From assembly GCF_018623035.1 (NCBI RefSeq), contig NZ_CP076023.1, positions 496,001 through 560,000 of the forward strand: a DNA stretch of 64,000 nucleotides, written 5' to 3'. The translations under genes and the position numbers were made by a program. Positions 44,559 through 53,059 of this stretch are shown here, piece after piece (the stretch's first letter is position 1; each line of letters begins with the position of its first letter). A model generated the notes under the pieces. That model had not been told where the DNA came from and made no database searches. It saw only the letters and a program-made list of their open reading frames with translations. This DNA is from Cellulomonas dongxiuzhuiae. Lineage in GTDB: Bacteria; Actinomycetota; Actinomycetes; Actinomycetales; Cellulomonadaceae.

Positions 44559-47294
44559 GTGGGCCGGCACTCGCAGATCGAGGCGGTCGAGAAGCTCCTC
44601 TCGCTGGCCCGGGCCGGGCACAGCGGGGCTGTCGTGGTGAGCGGGGAAGCGGGAATCGGGAAGACCGCCGTCCTCCAGCACGCTCAGCAGACGGCGGTCG
44701 CCTCGGGATTCCGGGTGGAGACCTCGGTCGGCGTCGAGTCCGAGTCCCAGTTCGCGTTCGCCGGGTTGCACCAGCTGTGCGCCCCCCTGCTGGACCGCGC
44801 CGGCACGCTGCCCGAGCCGCAACGGGCTGCTCTCGGCGTCGCGTTCGGACTCCACGGTGGTGTCGCGCCGGACCGGTTCCTGGTGGGGCTCGCCACCCTC
44901 CACCTGCTGGCCGAGGCCGCCGAGGAAGCGCCTCTGCTCTGCCTGGTCGACGACGCGCAGTGGCTCGACGAGGCGTCGGTGCAGGTGCTGGCCTTCGTGG
45001 CCCGGCGGGTCGGGGCCGAGAGGTTGGCCCTGGTGTTCGGGTTGCGTGACTCCGGCGAGGGCTCGGGCGACCGTCCTCCGGTCGCGGGGCTGCCGGAGCT
45101 GCGGCTGGAGCGGCTCGACGAGGCGGACGCACGTGCGCTGCTCGGTGCCGCCCTGCACGGTCCGCTGGACGAAGGTGTACGCGAACGGTTCCTCGCCGAG
45201 GCGCGTGGCAACCCCTTGGCGCTGCTGGAGCTGCCCCGCAGCATTCCCACCGGGGACTTCGCGGGCGGGTTCGAGCTGCCCGACGTGCTCGACGTCCCGC
45301 ACCGCGTCGAGGAGAGCTTCCGGCGCCGCTCGGACAGCCTGCCGCCGGAGACGCAGCGGCTGCTGCTGCTCGTCGCCTCCGAGCCGACGGGCGACGCGGC
45401 GCTGCTGTGGCGTGCGGTCGGGCTGCTGGGCCTCGCCCGCGAGGTGGCGATGCCCGCCGAGCAGGCAGGGCTGCTGGAGGTCGGCGCGCGGCTCCGGTTC
45501 CGTCACCCGCTGATGCGGTCGGCGGTGTACCGGGCGGCCACGCCGCCGGACCGTCGGCGTGCCCACGCCGCGCTCGCCGAGGCGACCGACCCGCAGGTCG
45601 ACCCGGATCGCTGTGCCTGGCACCGCGCGCAGGCGGTGCTCGGAGCCGACGAGGAGGCTGCGGAAGGGTTGGAGCTCTCGGCCGGGCGGGCACGCGCCCG
45701 CGGGGGTGTGGCCGCCGCGGCCGCGTTCCTGCAGCGCGCCGCGGAGCTGTCCCCCGATCCCGCCGCTCGCGCGCGGCGGGCGCTGGAGGGCGCCGAGGCC
45801 AAGCACGAGGCGGGTGCCTCCGAAGCGGCGCAGGAGCTGCTGACGATCGCCGCGGCCGGCCCGTTGGACGCCCTGCAGCACGCTCGCGTCGCACTGCTGC
45901 GGGCGCAGGTCGCGTTCCACCTGACACGGGACGGGAACGCCCCTCGCATGCTGCTCGACGCGGCCCGGATGCTTGCCCCGCTCGCCCCGGCACTCTCCCG
46001 CGAGACCTTCCTGCACGCGCTGGATGCCGCGGTCCACAACGGCAGCGACGACGTGACCCACATCGCCGAGGCGGCCCTCGCCGCTCCTGCGGCCGACGTC
46101 CCCGCGCGGCCCGTGGACCTGCTCCTCGACGGCCTCGCGACGACCCTGACGCGGGGGTACGCGGCGGGCGCACGCGGGTTGTGGAGCGCCGTCGACGCGG
46201 TTCGCGCAAGCGCGTCCGCGGGTCCTGGGCGGGACCCTCGCAGCGACGGCTGGCTGTGGCTGGCAGGGCGCACCGCGGTCGGGCTGTTCGACGACGATCT
46301 GCTCCACGACGTGGCCACCCGCAACGTCCAGCTGGTCCGTGAGTGCGGTGCGCTGGCCAGGCTCCCGGCCGCGCTGAACCTCCTGTCGATCACCTCCGTC
46401 CTGATGGGCGATCTGGCACGGGCGGACGAGCTCGCTGCCGAGGCGGCATCGATCATGGAGGCCACCGGTGGGGTCGAGCTGCGGCACGCCCGCGTCATCC
46501 TGGGCGGCTGGGCCGGCGACCACGCCACGACCACCGCGCTCAGCGCGAGCACCGCCCAGGACGACGCCCATCCGGACAGGGGTACGGACGCCACCCAGGC
46601 CCAGTACGCGCTGGCGGTGCTGCACAACGGGATGGGCAGCTATGCGAGGGCGCGGGAGGCGGCGACCCGGGCGTGCACGTCACCCGAGGTCGCGATCAGA
46701 TGCTCGAGCCTCACCGAGCTCATCGAGGCGTGCGTCCGCTCGGGGCAGCCGGAGGACGCGACCCAGGCGATGGAGGAGTTCAGCGCCCGGGCGCGCGTCA
46801 GGCCGACCCCCTGGTCGCTGGGGCTGGAGGCGTACGCCCGGGCGCTCATGAGCACCGGCCAGGCGGCCGAGGACCAGTACCGCGCGGCGATCGAGCACCT
46901 CGGGAGGAGCCGGATGCGCGGCTACCTCGCCCGCGCCCACCTCGTCCACGGCGAGTGGCTGCGTCGTGAGGGGCGCCGCCGGGATGCCCGGGACCAGCTC
47001 CGCACGGCCCACGAGCTGCTCAGCGACATGGGTGCGGACGCGTTCGCCGCCCGGGCCGCCCGCGAGCTCCGCGCGACGGGGGAGCACCCACGCGCGCGTG
47101 CCGCCCAGCCGACCGACGAGCTCACCACGCAGGAGCTGCACGTGGCCCGGCTGGTGGCCACCGGGGCCACCTCCCGTGAGGTCGGCGCACGCCTGTTCCT
47201 CAGCCCACGGACCGTCGAGGCCCACCTGCGCAACATCTTCCGCAAGCTCGGCATCACCTCGCGCCGCGAGCTCCGCGAGCTCCAGCTCACCTGA
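44559..47294 (+). CDS. Large LuxR-family ATPase regulator (LAL type)
   Basis: A 911-residue protein with an N-terminal AAA/NACHT-like ATPase (Walker A SGEAGIGKTAVL near residue 30, Walker B LCLVDDAQWLDEAS), a long helical repeat region and a C-terminal LuxR helix-turn-helix (residues 850-905, LTTQELHVARLVATGATSREVGARLFLSPRTVEAHL in two parts). Such regulators sense a small molecule or protein signal and activate nearby genes. The GTG at 44559 is the conservative start, but the GGAG site is 18 bases away. A CTG at 44547, in frame and six bases after GGAG, would add LTHL and give the typical LVGR opening. Confidence 0.9.
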   Translation: MGRHSQIEAVEKLLSLARAGHSGAVVVSGEAGIGKTAVLQHAQQTAVASGFRVETSVGVESESQFAFAGLHQLCAPLLDRAGTLPEPQRAALGVAFGLHGGVAPDRFLVGLATLHLLAEAAEEAPLLCLVDDAQWLDEASVQVLAFVARRVGAERLALVFGLRDSGEGSGDRPPVAGLPELRLERLDEADARALLGAALHGPLDEGVRERFLAEARGNPLALLELPRSIPTGDFAGGFELPDVLDVPHRVEESFRRRSDSLPPETQRLLLLVASEPTGDAALLWRAVGLLGLAREVAMPAEQAGLLEVGARLRFRHPLMRSAVYRAATPPDRRRAHAALAEATDPQVDPDRCAWHRAQAVLGADEEAAEGLELSAGRARARGGVAAAAAFLQRAAELSPDPAARARRALEGAEAKHEAGASEAAQELLTIAAAGPLDALQHARVALLRAQVAFHLTRDGNAPRMLLDAARMLAPLAPALSRETFLHALDAAVHNGSDDVTHIAEAALAAPAADVPARPVDLLLDGLATTLTRGYAAGARGLWSAVDAVRASASAGPGRDPRSDGWLWLAGRTAVGLFDDDLLHDVATRNVQLVRECGALARLPAALNLLSITSVLMGDLARADELAAEAASIMEATGGVELRHARVILGGWAGDHATTTALSASTAQDDAHPDRGTDATQAQYALAVLHNGMGSYARAREAATRACTSPEVAIRCSSLTELIEACVRSGQPEDATQAMEEFSARARVRPTPWSLGLEAYARALMSTGQAAEDQYRAAIEHLGRSRMRGYLARAHLVHGEWLRREGRRRDARDQLRTAHELLSDMGADAFAARAARELRATGEHPRARAAQPTDELTTQELHVARLVATGATSREVGARLFLSPRTVEAHLRNIFRKLGITSRRELRELQLT

Positions 47295-47317
47295 TCCGAC
47301 GGGCGCGGCCCGCCGAC

Positions 47318-47338
47318 CATCGGTGGCTCCTACCGATG
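47318..47338. other. Short dyad between LuxR-type and NAD(P)-binding genes
   Basis: CATCGGT and ACCGATG are perfect seven-base arms around seven bases in the 169-base gap after the LuxR-type gene. It could be an operator or a weak terminator; no T-tract follows. Confidence 0.35.
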
Positions 47339-47463
47339 CGAAGGGTGGGTCGCGCGGACCAGCCTGGCACCATGCACCGGTACCCGCAGCACGATCCCGT
47401 CCGGCAGGACCGCTACCGACACCCCGGGCCGGCTGACCCGACGGTGGGATCAGGCGCGGCCCG

Positions 47464-48135
47464 ATGAAGGTCTTCATCATCGGCGTCAGCGGGGCCGTCG
47501 GTCGGCTCCTGGCGGGGGACCTGGTCGAGCGGGGCGACGACGTCGCCGGACTGGTCCGTCGGGACGAGCAGCGAGCAGAGCTCGCGGCGCGGGGGGTCGC
47601 GGCCCACGTGGGCGAGCTGGCGGACCTGACCGTCGACTCGCTGGCGGAGCTCCTCGCCGGCTCGGACGTCGTCGTCTTCACTGCGGGGTCGAACGGTGGG
47701 GCGCGGCAGATCACGGCGGCCATCGACGGCGAGGGGGCGGTCAAGACGCTGGACGCGGCACGCCTCGCCGGCGTGGGCCGCTTCGCGCTGCTGTCCGTGC
47801 TTCCCGAGGCCGGGCGCGGGCAGGACCTCGGCGAGGACGTGGAGTTCTACTTCGCGGTCAAGAAGCTGGTCGACGTCACGGTGAGCATGAGCGACCTGGA
47901 CTGGCTGATCCTGCGGCCGTCCCTGCTCGTCGACCGCGACGGGATCGGGACCATCTCGTTGGGCCCGGCGCAGCCGCACGACGAGATCCCCCGCCAGGAC
48001 GTGGCCGCCACGCTGGCCGCGCTGCTCCACGAGCCGCGGATCCGTCGGCAGATCCTCGAGGTCACCCAGGGCTCGACCCCGATCGCCTGGGCGGTGCTCG
48101 CGAACCTGAGGCCGCGTCGGTGGCCCGAGGGCTGA
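47464..48135 (+). CDS. NAD(P)-binding atypical SDR protein (NmrA/BVR-B-like)
   Basis: The 223-residue protein has the dinucleotide motif MKVFIIGVSGAVGRLLAG and the SDR-like pattern LAGSDVVVFTAG, LLSVLPEAGRGQD, then DWLILRPSLLVD and a typical ending with IRRQILEVTQGSTPI. No catalytic YxxxK is evident, so it is a reductase of unknown specificity or a redox sensor. The start is ATG 47464. It follows the LuxR-type regulator by 169 bases and is a candidate target gene. Confidence 0.85.
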   Translation: MKVFIIGVSGAVGRLLAGDLVERGDDVAGLVRRDEQRAELAARGVAAHVGELADLTVDSLAELLAGSDVVVFTAGSNGGARQITAAIDGEGAVKTLDAARLAGVGRFALLSVLPEAGRGQDLGEDVEFYFAVKKLVDVTVSMSDLDWLILRPSLLVDRDGIGTISLGPAQPHDEIPRQDVAATLAALLHEPRIRRQILEVTQGSTPIAWAVLANLRPRRWPEG

Positions 48136-48183
48136 CCGCGCCCAGGGCGTCCGGACGTGCGGAACCTCCGTGACGACCGGGCC

Positions 48184-48500
48184 GACGGTCGTGGCGTCGC
48201 CACCGGCCCTCGGCGCCACGGTGCCCGCCGGGTTCACGGACGCGCTGGTCGCGGACGTCGACAACCCGACGGCGATCGCGTTCACCGCGGACGGGCGCAT
48301 GCTCGTGGCGCAGCAGGCCGGGCGGCTGCGCGTCCGCACCGCTGCCGGCTCGCTGCTCTCGACCCGCGCTGGACCTGACGGGGCGGTTGTGCACGAACGC
48401 GGAGCGCGGTCTGCTGGGCGTCGCGGTCGACCCCGATCCCGCGACGCGCGCGATCTACGTGTTCTCCACGGCGCGCGGTACGAGCACGTCCCGACCGCAG
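48184..48500 (+). pseudogene. Truncated, frameshifted copy of the sugar-dehydrogenase gene's 5' part
   Basis: This stretch is a near-identical copy of 49116-49433: about 320 bases with scattered single substitutions covering the mature N-terminus (SPPALGATVPAGFTDALVAD and on). After the codons for LLST one C of the five in the parent (CGACCCCCGC) is missing, shifting frame, and homology stops near 48500. The signal-peptide part is absent upstream. It has no complete reading frame and is best explained by partial duplication. Confidence 0.9.
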
Positions 48501-48524
48501 GGGGGCCCGCCGTGCCGCGTGCCG

Positions 48525-48926
48525 TCAGAGCCGCAGCAGCCCCGCCGCCGTCCTCCCGAACCCGCACGCGCGGTAGAACCCCTCGAGGTGCGGCTCGAAG
48601 TCCACGTGCAACCACGCGCACCCCGCGGCGCGCACCTCGACCACGAGCCGTTCCACGAGCCGGCGTCCGGTCCCGCGGCCCTGGTGCGCGGGGTCGACGA
48701 CGGCGTCCAGCAGGAACGCGTGCGTGCCGCCGTCCCAGCAGGCGTGGACGAAGCCGACGAGCTCGTCGTCCGTGAAGGCCCCCACCCACGTCACGGCGTA
48801 CCGGTCGAGGCGCGCGGCCCACGGCGTGACCTCCTCCGGCGCCGCGGAGCCGAACGCGCGGGCGTGCAGGGCGGTCAGGGCGTCGTCGTCGACGCGGAAC
48901 CGGACGCGGAGGTCGGGGGAGGGCAC
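48525..48926 (-). CDS. GNAT-family N-acetyltransferase
   Basis: A 133-residue protein with strands and helices of the GNAT fold. Motif A, the acetyl-CoA loop, is LDAVVDPAHQGRGTGRRLVERL (HQGRGTG), followed by AGCAWLHVDFEPHLEGFYRACGF as motif B. The N-terminus LRVRFRVDDDALTALHARAFG is short, and GTG 48926 is the start that keeps the fold complete. Substrate unknown. It lies between the truncated copy and the intact sugar-dehydrogenase gene, on the opposite strand. Confidence 0.85.
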   Translation of the reverse strand: MPSPDLRVRFRVDDDALTALHARAFGSAAPEEVTPWAARLDRYAVTWVGAFTDDELVGFVHACWDGGTHAFLLDAVVDPAHQGRGTGRRLVERLVVEVRAAGCAWLHVDFEPHLEGFYRACGFGRTAAGLLRL

Positions 48927-49056
48927 GGTCCACAGCGTCGCAGGGTCGGGGCCGCACCGCGGGCGGCCGCGCCGACGGGTTGTCCGCTTCGCCCCGTTGC
49001 GTCCGGACCGCCGTGGCGACATGCTCGTCGCACGTCGACGAGGACAGGGGGTCGCG

Positions 49057-51579
49057 ATGCGTGCCGTGCGTCGGGTCGTGCAGGTCGTGGTGGGTGCGCT
49101 GGTGGTCGCGGGTCTGACGGTCGTGGCGTCGCCACCGGCCCTCGGCGCCACGGTGCCCACCGGGTTCACGGACGCGCTGGTCGCGGACGTCGACAACCCG
49201 ACGGCGATCGCGTTCACCGCCGACGGGCGCATGCTCGTGGCGCAGCAGGCCGGGCGGCTGCGCGTCCGCACCGCGGCGGGCTCGTTGCTCTCGACCCCCG
49301 CGCTGGACCTGACGGGGCGGTTGTGCACGAACGCGGAGCGCGGTCTGCTCGGGGTCGCGGTCGACCCCGATCCCGCGACGCGCGCGATCTACGTGTTCTA
49401 CACGGCGCGCGGCACGAGCGCGTCGTGCCCGACGAGCCAGCGCGCCAACCCTGCGGGCGCCCCGACCAACCGCGTCTCACGCTTCGTCCTCGGTGACGAC
49501 AACACGGTCGACCTGGCGAGCGAGACGATCCTGCTCGACGGCATCTACTCCTCCGAGGGCAACCACAACGCCGGTGACCTGCACGTCGGCAAGGACGGCT
49601 ACCTGTACGTCACGACGGGCGACGGCGGCTGCGACTACGCCGGCGACAGCGGGTGCGCGGGCAACAACGACGCGTCGCGCGACCGCAACGTGCTCAACGG
49701 CAAGGTGCTGCGCGTCGACCGGACCACGGGCGCCCCGGCGCCCGGCAACCCGTTCACGGGCACCGGCACCGCGAGCTGCCGGCTGGCCCCCGCCCCTGCG
49801 GGGACGATCTGCCAGGAGACGTTCGCGTGGGGCCTGCGCAACCCGTTCCGCTTCGCGTTCGACCCCGACGCCGCGGGCACCGTGTTCCACGTCAACGACG
49901 TCGGCCAGAACGCGTGGGAGGAGATCGACCTCGGCACCGCCGGCGCGGACTACGGGTGGCCGGTGCGCGAGGGGCACTGCGCCCAGACGGGGTCCGCATC
50001 GAGCTGCGGCGCACCGCTGCCCGCGGGCATGACCGACCCGATCCACGACTACACGCGCTCGACCGGCTGCGGATCGATCACGGGAGGGGCGTTCGTGCCG
50101 GACGGGGTGTGGCCTGCGCAGTACGACGACGCGTACCTGTTCGCCGACTACGTGTGCGGCCGGATCATGATGCTGTCGGGCGGCACGCGCACGAACCTCG
50201 CGACGGGCCTCGGCGGCGCCGTGCACCTCGAGTTCGGCCCGCACGCCGGGAGCCAGGCGCTGTACTACACGACCTACGCGAACGGCGGCGAGGTGCGGCG
50301 GATCGCCTACACGGGCACCGCGAACCGGCCGCCGACAGCCGTGGTGACCGCGAGCCCTGCGACCGGCGCGGCGCCGCTCGCGACGACGCTCGACGGCTCC
50401 GGCAGCAGCGACCCGGACGGGGGCACGCTGACGTACGTGTGGAGCTTCGGGGACGGCACGGCCGACGCGACCACGACGACCCCGACCGTCCGGCACACCT
50501 ACGCCGCCGGGTCGTGGACCGCGACCCTGCGGGTCCGCGACGCGGCGGGCGCCACGTCGTCCCCCGTCACCGTGGCGATCAGCTCGGGCAACACCGCGCC
50601 CGTCGTGACACTCACCTCACCGGCATCGGGGGCCACGTTCACGGTCGGCGACACGATCCGCCTGACGGGTTCGGCGACCGACGCGCAGGACGGCACGCTG
50701 CCCGGCTCGAGCCTGAGCTGGACCGTCCTGCGCGTCCACGACGTGCACACTCACCCGTTCCTCGGGCCGGTCACCGGGTCGGGCACGACCTTCACGGCGC
50801 CCGGCCCGGAGGACCTCGCCGCGGCCGCCAACAGCTACCTGCGGGTCAGCCTCACCGCGACCGACACGCAGGGTGTCGAGACGACCGTCACGCGCGACCT
50901 CCAGCCGCGCAAGGTGGCCGTCACCTTCGCTACCTCACCCGCCGGCCGCACGCTGACCGTCAACGGCGAGACGGTCACCGGGCCGACGACCGTGACCTCG
51001 TGGGCGGGTCTCGACCTGCAGCTCGCCGTGCCCACGCAGGCCGATGCGCAGGGCGTCCCCTACGTGTTCGACCGCTGGTCCGACGGCTCGACGACGGCGA
51101 CCCGCACGTGGCGGACCCCGGCGAGCGCGACGACCCTCACGGCGTCGCTGTCGCAGCGCGGGCTGCTCGGCCGGTACTTCGACACCGCGGACCTCACGGG
51201 CACGAGCGTCACGCGCGTCGACCCGACCGTCTCCTTCGACTGGGCGGCCGGGTCGCCGTTGGCGGGCATCGCTGCCGACACGTTCTCCGTGCGGTGGACG
51301 GGTTCCGTGGTGCCGCGCTACTCCGAGACGTACACGTTCTCCACACGGAGCGACGACGGCGTGCGCCTGTGGGTCGACGGGACGCTCGTCATCGACCAGT
51401 GGACCCGTCACGCGGCCAGGGTCGACAGCGGGACGGTCGCGCTGCGGGCCGGGCAGGCGGTGCCGATCCGCCTCGAGTACTTCGAGGGGCAGGGGCAGGC
51501 GAGCGTGCAGCTGCGCTGGTCGAGCACGTCGCAGGCCGCCGAGGTGGTGCCGGCCGCGCGGCTGCGCCCCGGGACCTAG
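49057..51579 (+). CDS. Secreted PQQ-dependent sugar dehydrogenase-like protein with PKD and PA14 domains
   Basis: The 840-residue protein starts with a Sec signal peptide (basic start, hydrophobic core, cut near ALGA). The six-bladed propeller (about 32-425) carries glucose/sorbosone dehydrogenase features (ADGRMLVAQQAGRLRV, NHNAGDLHVGKDGYLYVTTGDG, WGLRNPFRFAFDPD). A PKD domain (430-515, VWSFGDGTADA), an Ig/BIG-like region (520-690) and a PA14 domain (about 695-838, LLGRYFDTADL, RLWVDGTLVID) follow. It probably binds extracellular polysaccharide or cell wall and oxidises sugars; actual PQQ use is not proven. SD AGGGGG. The stop overlaps that of the next gene in CTAG. Confidence 0.9.
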   Translation: MRAVRRVVQVVVGALVVAGLTVVASPPALGATVPTGFTDALVADVDNPTAIAFTADGRMLVAQQAGRLRVRTAAGSLLSTPALDLTGRLCTNAERGLLGVAVDPDPATRAIYVFYTARGTSASCPTSQRANPAGAPTNRVSRFVLGDDNTVDLASETILLDGIYSSEGNHNAGDLHVGKDGYLYVTTGDGGCDYAGDSGCAGNNDASRDRNVLNGKVLRVDRTTGAPAPGNPFTGTGTASCRLAPAPAGTICQETFAWGLRNPFRFAFDPDAAGTVFHVNDVGQNAWEEIDLGTAGADYGWPVREGHCAQTGSASSCGAPLPAGMTDPIHDYTRSTGCGSITGGAFVPDGVWPAQYDDAYLFADYVCGRIMMLSGGTRTNLATGLGGAVHLEFGPHAGSQALYYTTYANGGEVRRIAYTGTANRPPTAVVTASPATGAAPLATTLDGSGSSDPDGGTLTYVWSFGDGTADATTTTPTVRHTYAAGSWTATLRVRDAAGATSSPVTVAISSGNTAPVVTLTSPASGATFTVGDTIRLTGSATDAQDGTLPGSSLSWTVLRVHDVHTHPFLGPVTGSGTTFTAPGPEDLAAAANSYLRVSLTATDTQGVETTVTRDLQPRKVAVTFATSPAGRTLTVNGETVTGPTTVTSWAGLDLQLAVPTQADAQGVPYVFDRWSDGSTTATRTWRTPASATTLTASLSQRGLLGRYFDTADLTGTSVTRVDPTVSFDWAAGSPLAGIAADTFSVRWTGSVVPRYSETYTFSTRSDDGVRLWVDGTLVIDQWTRHAARVDSGTVALRAGQAVPIRLEYFEGQGQASVQLRWSSTSQAAEVVPAARLRPGT

Positions 51580-52166
51580 GTGACCTCGGTGCGCGGCGTG
51601 TGCGGCTCGTGCGTCAGGTGGGACAGGTCGACGTCCCACGTCCCGTCGCGCGCGACGCGCCACGTGCCGGTGTCGAGCATGTCGTGCCAGCGGGCGATGC
51701 GCTGGGGGAGCGTGGAGTGCGCGACGAGCAGCGGGTCGGCCTGCGGGTCGTGACGGAACGTGTCCGGGCCGGGACGTGACCCGTCCAGGACGAGCGGCGT
51801 CGCGTGGCCGTGCACGGCGACGACCCAGTGCGGCTGCCACGCGGTGACCGGGGCCGTCCCGGCGCGCTGCTCGGCCCGCGACGTCTCGAGGTACTCGCGC
51901 GAGCGGCGCAGGCTCTCGTCGAGCGACGCGAACTCCTGCCCGGGCGCGAGGTGGGCCGGCGCACGGCCTGGTCGCGCTCCCACGCCGTCGCGCCACGTCC
52001 ACAGGGCGGCGACCTCCTCGGTGAGGTCGTAGCCGTGACGCTGCGCGACCTCGTCGGTCTCGGCCCACGTGAGCCCCGTCCGCAGCCGCGTGACGACGAC
52101 GGCACCGAGCGGCACGAGCCGCGCCGCCCATCCGTGCAGGGCGTCGTGCACCTCGCGGGCGCTCAC
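51576..52166 (-). CDS. SMI1/KNR4 (SUKH)-like protein
   Basis: A 196-residue soluble protein. The core GLTWAETDEVAQRHGYDLTEEVAALWTWRDGV resembles the SUKH domain (the first helix pair plus the Trp/Asp-rich segment), followed by AWQPHWVVAVHGHATPLVLDG with an internal sheet. SUKH proteins are often immunity proteins of polymorphic toxins but can also be general regulators; no toxin gene is adjacent, and the T7SS locus begins 0.9 kb away. Its stop codon shares the palindrome CTAG with the convergent dehydrogenase-like gene. Confidence 0.7.
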   Translation of the reverse strand: MSAREVHDALHGWAARLVPLGAVVVTRLRTGLTWAETDEVAQRHGYDLTEEVAALWTWRDGVGARPGRAPAHLAPGQEFASLDESLRRSREYLETSRAEQRAGTAPVTAWQPHWVVAVHGHATPLVLDGSRPGPDTFRHDPQADPLLVAHSTLPQRIARWHDMLDTGTWRVARDGTWDVDLSHLTHEPHTPRTEVT

Positions 52167-52483
52167 GTCACCGGCCCGTCAGCTGTCACAGCCCGCGTCC
52201 CCGCGGGCGCGCGCGTCCCCGCGGCGGTTGCGTCGCTGCGGTCACGACCACCGACCACCGTGCTCTCCTTCACGCTCGTGACGTGCGGGGACGTCCGGGA
52301 ACCCGCAGCGGGCCGTCACCGTGACACAGATGCGCACTCGTCCGCCGGAGCGTCGTGACATGCCACCCGGTCAGCCGAGCGTCAGCGGGTGAAGCGCCGC
52401 CCGATCGGCCGCGTACCGGCCGGACGGCGGAGGCGGAGATGCGACGTCCCACCGGATGTGGGCCACGCCGCACGGTTCGCGTT
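52167..52483. other. 317-base gap with no gene seen
   Basis: Short open frames occur on both strands, but none has a credible start or conserved pattern. The part from 52420 to 52480 is the upstream flank of the tRNA-Arg promoter. Nothing else is apparent. Confidence 0.5.
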
Positions 52484-52512
52484 TTGGGTCCGGGCCCTGT
52501 GCCTGTATCGTT
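52484..52512 (+). promoter_or_regulatory. Promoter of tRNA-Arg
   Basis: -35 TTGGGT (52484-52489), 17-base spacer, -10 TATCGT (52507-52512), about 23 bases before the mature tRNA. Same architecture as the tRNA-Ser promoter. Confidence 0.7.
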
Positions 52513-52535
52513 CTGGACGGCCCGCAAGGGTCGTG

Positions 52536-52607
52536 CGCCCGTAGCTCAATGGATAGAGCATCTGACTACGGATCAGAAGGTTGGGGGTTCGAGTCCCTTC
52601 GGGCGCG
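52536..52607 (+). tRNA. tRNA-Arg (anticodon ACG)
   Basis: Acceptor GCGCCCG/CGGGCGC, D-loop AGCTCAATGGATAGAGC, anticodon stem TCTGA/TCAGA with loop CTACGGA (ACG at 52568-52570), and T-arm GGGGGTTCGAGTCCCTT with GTTCGAG. It reads CGU/CGC/CGA after A-to-I editing. Confidence 0.97.
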
Positions 52608-52618
52608 CAGCAGTGAGG

Positions 52619-52649
52619 AAGGCCCAGCACCGCGACGGTGCTGGGCCTT
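52619..52649 (+). terminator. 13-bp hairpin terminator after tRNA-Arg
   Basis: AAGGCCCAGCACC (52619-52631) pairs perfectly with GGTGCTGGGCCTT (52637-52649) around a five-base loop; TCGTCGTCC follows. Confidence 0.85.
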
Positions 52650-53059
52650 CGTCGTCCCGCCACCAGGTGCGTCGTCCCAGGTGCGACGGGGGATCGGCGC
52701 CCGGTGCGCGCTGTCCCGAGAGTGCCGGCGCCCCCGGCGACGGCGGGCGACCGGCCGCCCCGTCCCCGCGCCGCGACCACGCCCCGACACAGCCGGCGCG
52801 TTCACTGATGCCACTCGGGCGTGTACGTCGTCATCTGGCCGGACCTGCAGCATCGGGCGGAGACGTCTGAGGACGAGCGACGGTGGCACGGCTCGAACGC
52901 CACAAGGTTGCGCGGGAGCCCGCCGAGCAGGCTGAAGAACTCGCGAACCGCGGCACCCAGGTGCACGTCATCCATCTGGGCATCGACTACGGCCGAGCCC
53001 GCCACTCTGCTTGATGCGCGCGCGGCGTCGACCGCCAAGCGATCGCGCCGGTCGCAGCA
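52650..53059. other. 410-base region next to tRNA-Arg: possible relic, no intact gene
   Basis: The stretch 52800-53040 is less GC-rich than its surroundings. One frame from GTG 52883 to the stop at 53014 gives 43 residues reading VARLERHKVAREPAEQAEEL and then ANRGTQVHVIHLGIDYGRAR; it looks like a fragment of a larger protein, or a small protein of unknown kind. A longer open frame from 52821 overlaps but shows no family. Its position directly behind a tRNA and its base composition are compatible with a decayed integrated element, but no integrase or repeat of the tRNA 3' end is visible. Confidence 0.35.

Noticed and set aside
51576-52166. SUKH-like gene as an immunity gene of the T7SS
   Set aside because: No toxin gene beside it and it points away from the T7SS arm; without more context the link is too weak to claim.
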